From Parietichytrium sp. I65-24A (Eukaryota; Sar; Bigyra; Thraustochytrida; Thraustochytriidae): 64,000 nt of DNA. The first letter of the stretch is position 1. The number at the start of each line of letters is the position of its first letter. This document shows positions 42,001 to 50,682 of the stretch, piece after piece. The notes beneath the pieces are model-generated. The model was not told where the DNA came from. It saw nothing but the letters and a program-made list of their open reading frames with translations, and did not search any database. The stretch is from NCBI GenBank assembly GCA_012862575.1, contig BLSF01000089.1, positions 1 to 64,000 of the forward strand, in the 5' to 3' direction. The position numbers and the translations under genes are program-made.

Positions 42001-42705
42001 GGCAATGGTTTTCATGGTCGTCAAGACTTTGGCAAGGCTGCTATCATACTTGCTTTGCGATGCAGATAAAAACTCTTCGCATCTTGCCAGTGGAACGGAC
42101 TCAAGATTTTCAATGCTCTCAAATGACATGCAGTTGAGCGGATCGAATGCCCAAGGGTTCGCATTGATGGTGTACGCTTGCCTCCGCGAGGCGTTGTGGC
42201 ACTTGGCCATGACATCGTCCACAGTTTCTTGCGTGATAAAGGTTTCTCTGCCAGATAACAGGTGGCTCGCTGCGTACAAGCAAGCCATTGCACTCACATT
42301 CGACTCAAGCGGCGCGGAAGACCTTTTATTCCTCCCAGCAACCATGCTCTTGTAACATCTGAAGTCCAGATTTGTTCTGAAAGGGAGCGTTTGCTCCTCG
42401 GCCGGCTGAAATTTGATCGTCATGCGCCTTTCCGCTCGTCTACAATTTTGCGTCGGCGACGAGAATGGCGAGTTGTCCAAGTGCACGACATCCCTGTCCA
42501 GCGCGATCTCCTCGAACACGCGCGTGTGATGCGCCTGCATGTGAAGCTCCAGCGCCCTCGCGTCTTCCATCTCTTTCCTGCACACTTCGCACGCCACTGC
42601 AGACTGCTTCCACCGCCCGGCGTCCGCTGCAAATCCTTCCCCCGGGCGCCCTCGCGCTTCCGCTTCCGCTTCCGCCTCCGCCTCCACTTTCATTTCCACA
42701 TCCAT
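39034..42705 (-). CDS. Large protein with N-terminal C2H2 zinc finger and C-terminal RGS-like domain
   Basis: Intronless, 1223 residues, ATG at 42705. The N-terminus has an EAEAEAEAEA run from a GCGGAA-type hexamer repeat. A classical C2H2 finger, CEVCRKEMEDARALELHMQAHH, follows at about 38-59 (C-x2-C-x12-H-x3-H). Residues about 135-310 form a globular region with MACLYAASHLL and a later HILFDP segment; Cys and His at these places recall papain-like proteases, but I cannot assign a family. The large middle is unrecognised. Residues about 975-1105 match an RGS domain: GRQNLEFWTMANDLF, then a helical block and SEWAPLLREAVAHLQLEIDFHKEI. RGS domains bind G-alpha subunits and speed GTP hydrolysis. 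Zinc finger plus RGS in one chain is not an arrangement I know. G-protein signalling is inferred from the RGS domain alone. Confidence 0.8.
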   Translation of the reverse strand: MDVEMKVEAEAEAEAEARGRPGEGFAADAGRWKQSAVACEVCRKEMEDARALELHMQAHHTRVFEEIALDRDVVHLDNSPFSSPTQNCRRAERRMTIKFQPAEEQTLPFRTNLDFRCYKSMVAGRNKRSSAPLESNVSAMACLYAASHLLSGRETFITQETVDDVMAKCHNASRRQAYTINANPWAFDPLNCMSFESIENLESVPLARCEEFLSASQSKYDSSLAKVLTTMKTIAVPDLGSEGVCALFNCGLETVLVFGHEKEAPHILFDPAMRHDRGFEHSTAAFMSFDSQAALLGVLNRIFPPVYSTRPDVAKWIENSNANLLRFQIFRLKRARSWEPGSPTSPLFTVDHWSPKQSEAMPSPTFGNESLRFGVLGGERLLGSPKLGSPTSTISQNDEFWDSTPVEQSRVRSKIASDEIWDSWLLNRGWNQIKAGSKMIRCTISCRSSSFDFSLVKAIADAFWCLAPTRAQILGSRQLDRPASITGALRTTLFGMEQRVSVDAMRYSLQSLARAMESVSPRGFQTNDIGLVFDSLLREVLHLQVDLARLHLSREVKATHSCLTDIFSYETTTRDPVSGHSIYMDNYVHSIPAYAFLSVGQDGSMEKSLNAFLQTAHNYSKSFSDRTSLIPTLPKSFDDESEESVSRSGNDLVQEAIDASIMAWEHWMPICDVRRRVPSAYPAFFMLRSKSSVNMTDGTRRKIHVNASKASLSGLLGSLLPRGLASLLNFRDFQCYVHVEPLRHLAISWMLVLLQAAQGNQFYADQVNDLYSAFRDQLFDLMSNARRKVLAAVADFTKCDSRRQRMPAMLMVDAKPKRRPPAHSTASDQYQEQDFVGPPSNQREAAILDHLHFQHCDICRSSPPSIDSIVSGGRGDESEQTIRHEVELGAWRCELENFVQSVAKVIRLQPAENVMNCFDDNNLRSLSGGNSFFSTPQPKYGLVRRPLIFAVHFDWSRSARSDSQQMTESPSNDMGSRIRVQSSLEIRHLMGKLSRILDLEAVYDKEESHEIMREEAGRQNLEFWTMANDLFKSASEPAQFFEAVMKTTQLVSSNVLHLPPVSKTMRASIESSLEETLEMFATDSEWAPLLREAVAHLQLEIDFHKEILESRCRRYELCMILTSRKRIDCAHLGEDAQYEVFTRYLKGGDMLSSSWFHLAPPHDQVDRLPRLSWEDLIDNVSENRRVPVLCFFKLIPASKSRETPKAISEIQRLEAAFRGFGTP

Positions 42706-43163
42706 CCCTCCTCACGTTGCGACTCGAGAGACACCAGTCAGTCACGCACTCCCCAGTACCAGCTCGCGTCTCGCACTTGCATGCACAAACCGCTTCAACA
42801 CGTAGCTTATTCCGCGCCGCTTAACCTAACCTAACCCTTCCTTCATACTTGTCCGCTCTAACTTTGGCGGCCTTCGCGCTCGCCCGTGCTCCAGCTTCGC
42901 ACCATGCAAAGGACTTGCCCGCCGCACTTTGTTCGCCCCTTCGCCGCTTGGACCCCTGAACCGTTGGACCGTTGGACCGTTGGAAACTTGGATCCCTGCG
43001 CGCTGGTGTCCCCGCGTACTCAAAGTGTCCTCGCTACAAGTACTCCAAGTACTCGCAAGTCGGAGTGCAACGTTTGCCAATGCTGTAACAGTCGAGGGCG
43101 CACGCTGTGTCTTGTAAGTTATGCACGCCACGCACCGCGCCGGTTCTTGTTTCTCAAAGGTTT

Positions 43164-43496
43164 GGTTGGGTCGAAATTTAGAGCCCTTTACAACCTTTAC
43201 AGTGCCCTTTTAGGCCCTTTTCCTTTTTCCTTTTACACATTTTTACACACACTTTCACGAGAATCAGTTGCTCTCATTTTGGCACCGAAGTAGCAGAAGA
43301 AAGAGAGAAAGAGAGAGAGAGATGAGAGAGAGAGTGAGAGAGTGAGAGAGTGAGGCATAGGACTTAGGTCCGCAACCACGGTTGGGTCGAAATTGAGAGC
43401 CCTTTTACAATCTTTTACACACACTTTTATGAGTGTCAGTTGCTCTCATTCTGGCACAGACACTGCAGCTAAAGTAGAACAAAAGTAGCAGAAGAA

Positions 43497-43536
<40 letters not shown>

Positions 43537-43540
43537 GCGA
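43164..43540. repeat. Imperfect tandem duplication, period 216 bp
   Basis: Both copies start GGTTGGGTCGAAAT (43164 and 43380) and proceed through GAGCCCTTTTACA-like, TTTTACACACACTTT, CAGTTGCTCTCATT(T/C)TGGCAC and AGTAGCAGAAGAAAGAGAGA blocks, ending in GA microsatellites. The second copy abuts the CLN5-like start codon. Confidence 0.85.
43506..43533. repeat. GA dinucleotide microsatellite
   Basis: Uninterrupted (GA)n about 55 bp upstream of the ATG at 43588; a shorter, impure GA tract ends the first copy of the 216-bp duplication. Confidence 0.9.
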
Positions 43541-43587
43541 AGAAAAGGAAGCGCGAGACAGAGTGAGGCATTGAGCTCTAGAATACT

Positions 43588-44907
43588 ATGGGCGACGCGA
43601 AAGGCGCGAAGAGGAAGGATAAGAAGACTGTTGGCGAGGACAAGGCAGCGGAGCGTGGGAGAAGGCCGACGAGCGCGGCGCGCTGGGTGCGCTGGGTGCG
43701 ATGGACGACCGGCGCGATGATCGCCGGGCTCCTGGCCGCGGGGCCTTGCATGGAGTGGCACATGGCCAGGACGATGGAGATGCTGGTGGACCAGAAGCGG
43801 ATGGCGCAGGGCGAAGTGGCTGATACGCTCCAGGAGTGGCAGCAAGAGAGGAGTAAGATCCCTGTCATGGAGGAGGGCGAGAAGGTTAAGGTGTTTTATG
43901 GAGAACATCTTCTGGACTCGTGGGTGCTGGATTCGAGCCCTTGGAACGCTTACCACTCTGGGATCATCTTCAGAGCTGGCGAAGGGGAGAGAGCGAAGAG
44001 CTACACCATTGACTACTCACCCATGTTCACGGACAGTGTGTCCTACGTCATGTACCCATTGATCGACCCACTTTACCCGGAATGGATGCCTGAAATTCTC
44101 GGACTCATGTACGCACGGTTCACCACCTCGTACAACATCACATGGCAGAATTTTGGCGGAACTCGTTACAAGAACTACATTCCGACAAGGTTTCAAAACT
44201 TGACGTACATCGGCGACATCAATGGCAAGATGTTCAACGAGTTTATGGTGTGGCTGGATGAGTACAGCTCGCAGCACTCCACCTTTGAACCGGTAGAAAT
44301 TGTCATTGAAGGCTCCAAGGAGGGCGGCATTGGCTCACGCATGTGCCATGACCTATTTTACTACGCTCTAGACGAACTGATGAGACTCGGGCTCCGACCG
44401 ACTCCGGCGGATATGATCTTTCGGGATCACATCATGGTGTTTGCGAAAAGCTACAAGGAGGTGGACGTCAATGATAAGGCGGTGCGCAAAGACGTCGTGC
44501 GGTATTTCAGATTGTTTGTGAGCTTTATGGCGCTGATCAACTCGGAGTTTACCCATATTCGCAATCTCTTAGTGAGCGCAGATTCGGTATCTATCTCGCC
44601 GTACCTGTACCTCCGAGAAAAGTATTACAATGTGGAGTTGGCACCGCCCTATGTCAACTACTGCTATCTGCAGGTGCAGATGCCCCCTGCAAGGTCATCG
44701 GTATGGGACTCAGAACACTTGTGCGCGCTCGAGCAAAGTATTGCGCAGAATCACACCAACACCACCTCGGTAGAGTACATTATCAACTTGTTCTCCTGGC
44801 ACAATGTCTTCTACGCGCTGGATGGCATGATCGACGACGGCAGAGTCTGGGCTACGCTGATAGCAGCGTATGTTTCATTCTACATTCTGGAAAAGGCTAG
44901 AAAATAA
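43588..44907 (+). CDS. CLN5-like protein (lysosomal BMP synthase family)
   Basis: Intronless, 439 residues. A basic cytosolic N-terminus is followed by one membrane helix (about 40-55), giving type II topology, then a lumenal domain with NxT sites. Similarity to CLN5 runs along the chain: KIPVMEEGEKVKVFY, the WNAYHSGIIF block with candidate catalytic His123, SYTIDYSPMF (Asp142 where human CLN5 has an acidic residue), YNITWQNF, INGKMFNEFMVWLDEY, EGSKEGGIGSRMCHDLFYYALDELMRLG with candidate catalytic Cys253, and a final FYLF-like NVFYALDG. CLN5 has an NlpC/P60-like fold and makes bis(monoacylglycero)phosphate by transacylation in lysosomes. A second hydrophobic segment near the C-terminus (VWATLIAAYVSFYIL) is unlike the human protein. 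Its stop lies 11 bp from that of the next gene. Confidence 0.82.
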   Translation: MGDAKGAKRKDKKTVGEDKAAERGRRPTSAARWVRWVRWTTGAMIAGLLAAGPCMEWHMARTMEMLVDQKRMAQGEVADTLQEWQQERSKIPVMEEGEKVKVFYGEHLLDSWVLDSSPWNAYHSGIIFRAGEGERAKSYTIDYSPMFTDSVSYVMYPLIDPLYPEWMPEILGLMYARFTTSYNITWQNFGGTRYKNYIPTRFQNLTYIGDINGKMFNEFMVWLDEYSSQHSTFEPVEIVIEGSKEGGIGSRMCHDLFYYALDELMRLGLRPTPADMIFRDHIMVFAKSYKEVDVNDKAVRKDVVRYFRLFVSFMALINSEFTHIRNLLVSADSVSISPYLYLREKYYNVELAPPYVNYCYLQVQMPPARSSVWDSEHLCALEQSIAQNHTNTTSVEYIINLFSWHNVFYALDGMIDDGRVWATLIAAYVSFYILEKARK

Positions 44908-44918
44908 TTTTCACTCTG

Positions 44919-45892
44919 TTATGGTAAACTTCCATTGTTCTGAGGCCAATGCCGAACATTGTGAAAGACCGACACTGTGGAGGAGGAGTCAGCAGAGTTC
45001 GGACAAATACCTGCATGTCACAGCGCTTTTCACACTTACCATTCGCCTCGTCAAAATAGTTTATGTTGATATTTTTTGCCAGTTTTTGACCGAGCCTGTC
45101 GATATACGTATGATAGAAGAAATCGCGTTAGTGGACCTACAATTGCTGCCTGCGTTTCGTGTATCGTGTATCATGCGCGCAACATTTACATACCTTCGTA
45201 GAGTCTTCATGTCTCGCGAGCTCTTCTTCGTCAGCGTCACTCTATCGATTTTAACGCCGTCGAGAACAAGGTGGTAACCAGGCACTGAATTTGGTGTTTC
45301 GGGCCGGCCAACTACCTTTTCCTTGCTCAAGCGAATGTAGATGTTGTGGTACGCGCCAGTGCTACTTCTCGGCCCGACCACGAACGAATACGTCGTTGTG
45401 CCCTCATCCAGGATATATATCCGCTCGTTCCTGTAGTTTATTATCACTGCACAGCTGTAGCAAAAGATCATCACCAAATATACAAACAAACCCGTCTCGC
45501 GCTGTGAATTCGTCACGAGAAATAAAAAGATGATCAGACCAGTGATGAAGCAAACGAGCTCGCCCCAAAACTTTTGTTTGTACGGCACTCGAAGCGTGAA
45601 CACTGCGCAAGGAAAACGAGTCAGCTCCTCACCCCCGTCCACATTCTCACTCCCCTGCCGCCCCAACCAGTCAGTCTTTCTTACCTCGCGACCGATCCTC
45701 GTAGGTCAACCCAAGCTGGAAGGGGTAGAACGGATTCTTTGCAATCTCCGCTTGCAGACTAGCCACACCAGAAAAGTTCTTCTTCGACACCAGCTTCTTG
45801 AGTCTATGCGCACCGTTCCGGCGTCCGTCAGTTCACCGTGCTCGCCAATTCGCCTAGCGCGTCTGCGACAACGGCACTTACCTGTTCCACAT
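44919..45892 (-). CDS. TMEM249-like protein (CatSper channel auxiliary subunit family), with an apparent 1-nt frameshift
   Basis: Five exons inferred on the minus strand: 45882-45892, 45685-45803, 45194-45602, 45040-45096 and 44919-44974; introns 78, 82, 97 and 65 nt. Motifs along the chain: NPFYPFQLGLTYEDRSR, then VFTLRVPYKQKFWGELVCF and a hydrophobic pair, HNIYIRLSK, GYHLVLDGVKIDRVTL, KTLRRLGQKLAKNIN, and RHWPQNNG. This order recalls TMEM249, a small two-helix subunit of the sperm CatSper Ca2+ channel. In the fourth exon a run of four T (plus strand 45060-45063) shifts the frame, so the literal reading stops at 45051-45053. With one base fewer, the exon reads NYFDEAN, the splice is in frame and the total is 651 nt (216 residues). 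Either a sequence error or a real truncation. The first exon (11 coding nt) is the least certain. Confidence 0.72.
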
Positions 45893-47358
45893 CCTGCCTT
45901 GACTTCCGCTGTCGCCCGGGCAGCCTTCCAAGACCGAGTCCCGCCACGAGAGAATGTGCAGACCGAGCGAGGCAGCTTGCGCCGGTCGGGAGACTGTGAA
46001 TGACTGCGAGCTCTGCGCTGTGGAGCGCCCAAATGGGTTTCGAGGTGGCTTTTACAATACGGTACTGCCTGCGGGTACACCCACTTTCATCATCGAGCAG
46101 CTTGGGGGTCGGGACTAATGAGGAGGTAATACGAGGAAGCAAGCAAGCAAAGGGCAGCACAGGTGCCGGTAAGTTACGGACACTCTGGTTCATCCAACTC
46201 GAAGACCGTTCTGCCGATACGAGCAAAGTCAATTTCACTTGCAACCAACCTGGAAGTTGAAGTTTGAACGCGTAAACGAGTGATTCGCTTGGCTCGATTC
46301 GGCTGTTTACATCCTTAGACTGTCAAAAGAGTCAACGTCTTACATTTTATGTTTTCTAAGCGGGAGCCTTTTGAACTTGGTCTTGTTGAGTGAATGTTGA
46401 CTGTAAAAGTTGGTCTTGTTGAGCGACTTGAGCGAATGCTGACTGTAAAAGTTGAAGTTGGTCACAGTCGAACTTCGTTCACGTCACTCACAGCCACTGT
46501 CAACACTCTGTCAACAACAAAAAAACGGTCTTTTTCTGCAAAGTCTCAACTGAAAAGTGTAGTGCAATTAACCCGCCGCTTCTACTCAATAAAATAAGTG
46601 CTCCATAGGAGACGGGTTCGCTCGCGAAACTAAATTGTACCATCGAAAAACATAGAACCTAATTATGGAAATAGAGTTAAATCAACGAATGTCTATTGGT
46701 TATTTGCGTTCCACAAGCCTAAGTTTTTTCCGAGTCCCTTCACCCCCTCCCCGATAAACCCTCTGACACCCATCCTTAAAAACTACTGAATTCAGGTAAC
46801 AGTGCCACGTAGGGCGTCACAGGGACGCATATGTGACTCCGCGCTTCCAGTCTAGAGTAACACCTCCGTCTTCGTGACGCGAATCTACAAGTAAATCCCA
46901 CCCAACCCCTCTTCTAGCGGCTATCTATAGCGTCTCATATAACCCCCCTACTGTGCACGAGTGGTCATGGGGAACGCAAAGTGGTGGCACTCTGCCTTCA
47001 TCCATCTGGCACAGCGTACTTCGAGGTATCCCTCGACTTGGCGAAAAAAACAAAAACAAGAATGAATGACACTCGATTGAAAGAGTGAAAGAGAGTCACT
47101 TCCATACGTTTTACGTTTACGTACATTGCGTGTCGGCAAGTGTACGCGCTGGACATCGCAGAAGGTTGGGTTAGGTTACAAGTGCGCAAGAGCCAAGCGG
47201 GACGGGCGCAGTGGGGCATCAAGAATCAAGAAGCAAGAAGCAAGAAGCAAGAATTTAGAGGCAAGAGTGCAAAGAATTTAGAGGCAAGAGTGCAAAGAAT
47301 CAAGAAGCAAGAATTTAGAGGCAAGAGTGCAAAGAATCAAGAAGCAAGGTGGAAAACG
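45893..47358. other. Intergenic region
   Basis: No gene recognised. It carries a roughly 40-bp direct repeat (TTGGTCTTGTTGAG ... GACTGTAAAAG, about 46378-46451) and, just before the helicase start, heptamer and 23-bp repeats. The helicase frame stays open upstream to about 47140 but contains no ATG. Confidence 0.55.
47221..47347. repeat. Composite minisatellite in the Has1 5' flank (7-mer AAGAAGC plus 23-mer)
   Basis: 7-mers AAGAATC, AAGAAGC x3 and AAGAATT run from 47221, followed by a 23-bp unit beginning GAATTTAGAGGCAAGAGTGC at 47251, 47274 and 47311, with more 7-mers between. Confidence 0.9.
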
Positions 47359-49041
47359 ATGGCTGCTGACAAGGTTTCAAAGAAGAGGCGCAAGCAGGAG
47401 GACGACGGTTTGGATGAAGAGGCAGCGGCGCAGCAGAATGTAGTCGACTCCTCGAAGAAGAAGAGCAAGCCGAAGAAGGCCAAGGTTGCTCAAGATGATG
47501 GCGCGAAGGACGACGGGGAGAAGGAGCAAGGCGAGGAAGTAGATGATGGCGCGAAGAAGGGATTCTTCTCGGACATGAGATTTAGCCAGCTGGAGCTCTC
47601 AGAGAAGACGCAGAAAGCGCTCAAGGAGGGAGGATTCGACAAGCTCACACAGATCCAGTCCAAGGCGATCCCGCCGTTGTTGCAAGGGTGTGATTTGATC
47701 GGAGCTGCCAAGACTGGGTCGGGAAAGACGCTAGCGTTTTTGATTCCGGCGATCGAGCTGCTCGCCAAGGTGCAGTTCAAGCCGCGGAATGGTACAGGCG
47801 TGGTGGTGATCAGCCCCACTAGGGAGCTTGCATTGCAAATCTACGGAGTGGTGCTGGAGATCTGCAAATATCACTCTCAGACTCACGGAATCGTTATCGG
47901 AGGAGCGAACCGCCGCAGCGAAGCGGAGCGTCTCCAGAATGGTGTCAACCTTTTGGTCTCCACACCGGGAAGGCTTCTCGATCATCTTCGCAACACAAAG
48001 GGGTTTCATTACAAGAACTTGCAGTGCTTGGTCATTGATGAGGCGGACCGCATCTTGGAAATTGGTTTCGAGGAGGACATGAAACAGATTATTAAGCTTT
48101 TGCCGACCGAGCGCCAAACTCTTCTTTTTTCCGCAACGCAAACAAAGAACGTCGAGGACCTTGCTAGGTTGTCCATCAGGAACAAGCCCGTCTACGTCAG
48201 TGTCCACGAACAGGAAACGGAGGCCACCGCAGAGGGCCTGGAGCAAGGATACGTGGTCTGCCCAAGTGAGATGCGGTTTTTGCTACTATACACGTTTTTG
48301 CGCAAGAACAAGAAGAAGAAGGTCATGGTCTTCTTCTCCTCTTGCAAGTCGGTTAAATACCACTCCGAGCTTCTCCAATTCGTAGACGTCCCAGTGAAGG
48401 AGATCCACGGCCAACAGAAACAGCAAAAGAGAACTACAACTTTCTTTGAGTTTTGCAACGCAGAGTCGGGAACCTTGCTCTGCACGGACGTCGCTGCTCG
48501 TGGGTTAGATATTCCGAATGTGGACTGGATTATTCAGTTCGACCCTCCAGATGATCCAAAGGAGTACATCCACCGCGTCGGACGAGCAGCCCGCGGCGCA
48601 AACGGAAAGGGCCGTGCGCTCCTGTTCCTCATCCCTTCTGAACTCAAATTTTTGCAATACCTTCGCAAGGCGCGGGTCACTGTAAATGAGTTTGAATTCC
48701 CGGCAAACAAGGTTGCCAATGTACAGACCCAGCTGGAAGATCTGGTGAGCAAGAACTATTACCTGATGCGCTCTGGCAAAGACGCTTATAGGTCTTACTT
48801 GATGGCGTACTCTTCGCATTCACACAAAGACATCTTTGACATCCACAATCTCGACCTCCAGGCAGCTGCCAAGTCGTTCGGCTTTACAGTGCCCCCACCG
48901 GTCAACTTGAACCTCAAGACTTCGGGCCGAACGGGCCGAAACCGCGACAAGAAGAGCCAGTCATCGACGGGCCATGGCTTCAGCGCAAACAATCCGTATG
49001 GAAAACGGAGTAAAGACGACAAGCGCCAATTTGTTTACTGA
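47359..49041 (+). CDS. HAS1: DEAD-box RNA helicase Has1/DDX18
   Basis: 560 residues from the first ATG (47359, [12 protein letters not shown]), intronless. A lysine-rich acidic/basic N-terminus suggests nucleolar targeting. Helicase motifs appear in order: Q motif region ([14 protein letters not shown] ... LTQIQ), motif [10 protein letters not shown], Ia PTRELALQ, Ib TPGR, II DEAD, III SAT, IV region [25 protein letters not shown]. The C-terminal part ([30 protein letters not shown], then [22 protein letters not shown]) is diagnostic of the Has1/DDX18 group. In yeast Has1 is required for both 40S and 60S ribosome biogenesis. The tail [11 protein letters not shown] ... [12 protein letters not shown] is basic, as usual. 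Unlike its neighbours it has a 5' flank of tandem repeats. Confidence 0.96.
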   Translation: MAADKVSKKRRKQEDDGLDEEAAAQQNVVDSSKKKSKPKKAKVAQDDGAKDDGEKEQGEEVDDGAKKGFFSDMRFSQLELSEKTQKALKEGGFDKLTQIQSKAIPPLLQGCDLIGAAKTGSGKTLAFLIPAIELLAKVQFKPRNGTGVVVISPTRELALQIYGVVLEICKYHSQTHGIVIGGANRRSEAERLQNGVNLLVSTPGRLLDHLRNTKGFHYKNLQCLVIDEADRILEIGFEEDMKQIIKLLPTERQTLLFSATQTKNVEDLARLSIRNKPVYVSVHEQETEATAEGLEQGYVVCPSEMRFLLLYTFLRKNKKKKVMVFFSSCKSVKYHSELLQFVDVPVKEIHGQQKQQKRTTTFFEFCNAESGTLLCTDVAARGLDIPNVDWIIQFDPPDDPKEYIHRVGRAARGANGKGRALLFLIPSELKFLQYLRKARVTVNEFEFPANKVANVQTQLEDLVSKNYYLMRSGKDAYRSYLMAYSSHSHKDIFDIHNLDLQAAAKSFGFTVPPPVNLNLKTSGRTGRNRDKKSQSSTGHGFSANNPYGKRSKDDKRQFVY

Positions 49042-50141
49042 GATACCTCGAGTTCCTGTCAAAAGTAATTTTTTTTTTCAAAAATCCAGAAATCAGACGT
49101 TTTTCATGTGTTGCGCGTGAGCTCGAGCGATTCTTTTATTCACTAAATATACACAAGTGATAGATTCCCTGTGCTGGAGAATAGGTGTTCCTTCCATGTG
49201 TATCAACGAGCAACCTCTCTTGTAGAGTGGCGAAACTATCTCATTCACAAAAGAGCGAGTATCGGTAAACTCCGCAACAAAAACAGCGAGCAGCCTACAG
49301 CACCAGCATTTTGTTTTGATGGATGAAGTGTGCAAGGAATGCAGAGCTAGCACTCTTCCATATACAAATAAAATATTGTGCCAACGCAAAACGGAAGGAG
49401 GAGATGAAATGAAATGCTGGAACACCGTGGTCCTGGACCGCATTTGAAAGACAAATTGACACCAGCCGACCCGATTGTTGACCAACTCATGGCGCGCACG
49501 AACAGTCGTAATAAAGACCGGCAGGTTTTAGTGGATGGAGCTAAGCGAGTGTGAGGCTCCCATTTTCATTCTGACCTTCCTCCATCCGAGAGCCCCATGT
49601 GAGGGCAGCTGGCACAAAGGGCAACATGTTGTAGCTACTTGAACGTTGGCTGGCAGCCACTCGCACTGTGGCACGGAGGACATTGACTCAACCTCTCAAG
49701 CAATCACAGTCAAGCCATGCAGCTGCAGCTGCGAGTCCAAAGTCGTCCGCCATTTGCGCCCCTCAGGGATGAAGGATGAGGGATGCAATGAGTACAAAGT
49801 CTTCGCCGCATTTTCTTACTCTCGAAATCACAGCCAATGCAATGCAACGCAACGCAACGCAAAAGGTAATGCAATTCGGCAAGAAGGCACAGAGCTTGCG
49901 ACTGCAGGGGCAGTGTCAATCCATCCACATTCATTGCCGCAATACCTTTACCATGCGCAGTAACAGCAGTGTAAACGTTGGAAACGCGAAACGTTGGGAT
50001 TAGTACCATTGGTACCGGTACTACACCTGTGCACTTGTATCGACAATAAGGTATTTCTCTTTTCTCTCTCTCTGTCTTGTTTGCTGTCTGTGTATGTTCA
50101 ACTTGGACTTGAACTTGGATCCTTCTTCTGTGCCTCTTGTC

Positions 50142-50171
50142 ATTGTGCCATATTGTGCCATATTGTGCCAT
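50142..50171. repeat. 10-bp tandem repeat, ATTGTGCCAT x3
   Basis: Three perfect consecutive copies about 0.5 kb upstream of the carotene synthase ATG. Confidence 0.9.
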
Positions 50172-50227
50172 TGCCTCATAGTCTGCTGTGCCTCGTGAAA
50201 GCCTGAGACTCTTGTTCGCAGCGAACG

Positions 50228-50266
50228 GGCCAACGGAGAAGGCCAACGGAGAAGGCCAACGGAGAA
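50228..50266. repeat. 13-bp tandem repeat, GGCCAACGGAGAA x3
   Basis: Three perfect consecutive copies, then a truncated GGCC copy, in the carotene synthase 5' flank. Confidence 0.9.
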
Positions 50267-50682
50267 GGCCAGCGCGACGACCAGGACCAAAGGATCACAG
50301 CTTCAAAGGTTTTAAGGTTCAAAGAACAGAAAGCCGCCCACAGCGTCGTTGGGAAGTCAGGCGGAGCCCATGCAATAGCACGTGTCACGAGCTGGGAGCT
50401 GCGAGAGGCGCTATTTTGGTCGTCTTTGTTGTTGTTGTTGTTGTTGTTGTCGTAGTTTATGCTCTGAGTCACAGAGTTGTAGAGAGAGAGGAGAAGGCGT
50501 CTGGCTTTCACGGCGAATCTACGCGGTGGCTCTCGGCAGTCGGTTTGCGAGGTTGGCTCTCTCACCTCGCTTGATTTGAGGTTGAGAAACAATCTCGACG
50601 TCTCATCGCAGAGCTCGCGATGCGCAGTGCTGAAGTGGCATTGTAGGAGTAGAGAAAACGTGTGCCGGAGCGGCTGGTCACA

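Larger units (their letters stand above)
42706..43587. other. Divergent intergenic region with a 216-bp duplication
   Basis: No gene recognised. It contains a CCGTTGGAC 9-mer array (42961-42987), the duplicated segment described separately, and GA repeats (43506-43533). Confidence 0.6.
49042..50682. other. Intergenic region upstream of carotene synthase
   Basis: No gene recognised. Repeats: ACGCA pentamers near 49846-49862; the 10-mer ATTGTGCCAT x3 (50142-50171); the 13-mer GGCCAACGGAGAA x3 (50228-50266); (GTT)n near 50428-50450. The last stretch is the presumed promoter of the carotenoid gene. Confidence 0.55.

Noticed and set aside
45051-45602. Reading the third TMEM249-like exon straight through to a stop at 45061
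   Set aside because: The read-through tail replaces the conserved LGQKLAKNIN segment, which splices in frame from a good GTATGT donor at 45193 and an AG acceptor before 45096.
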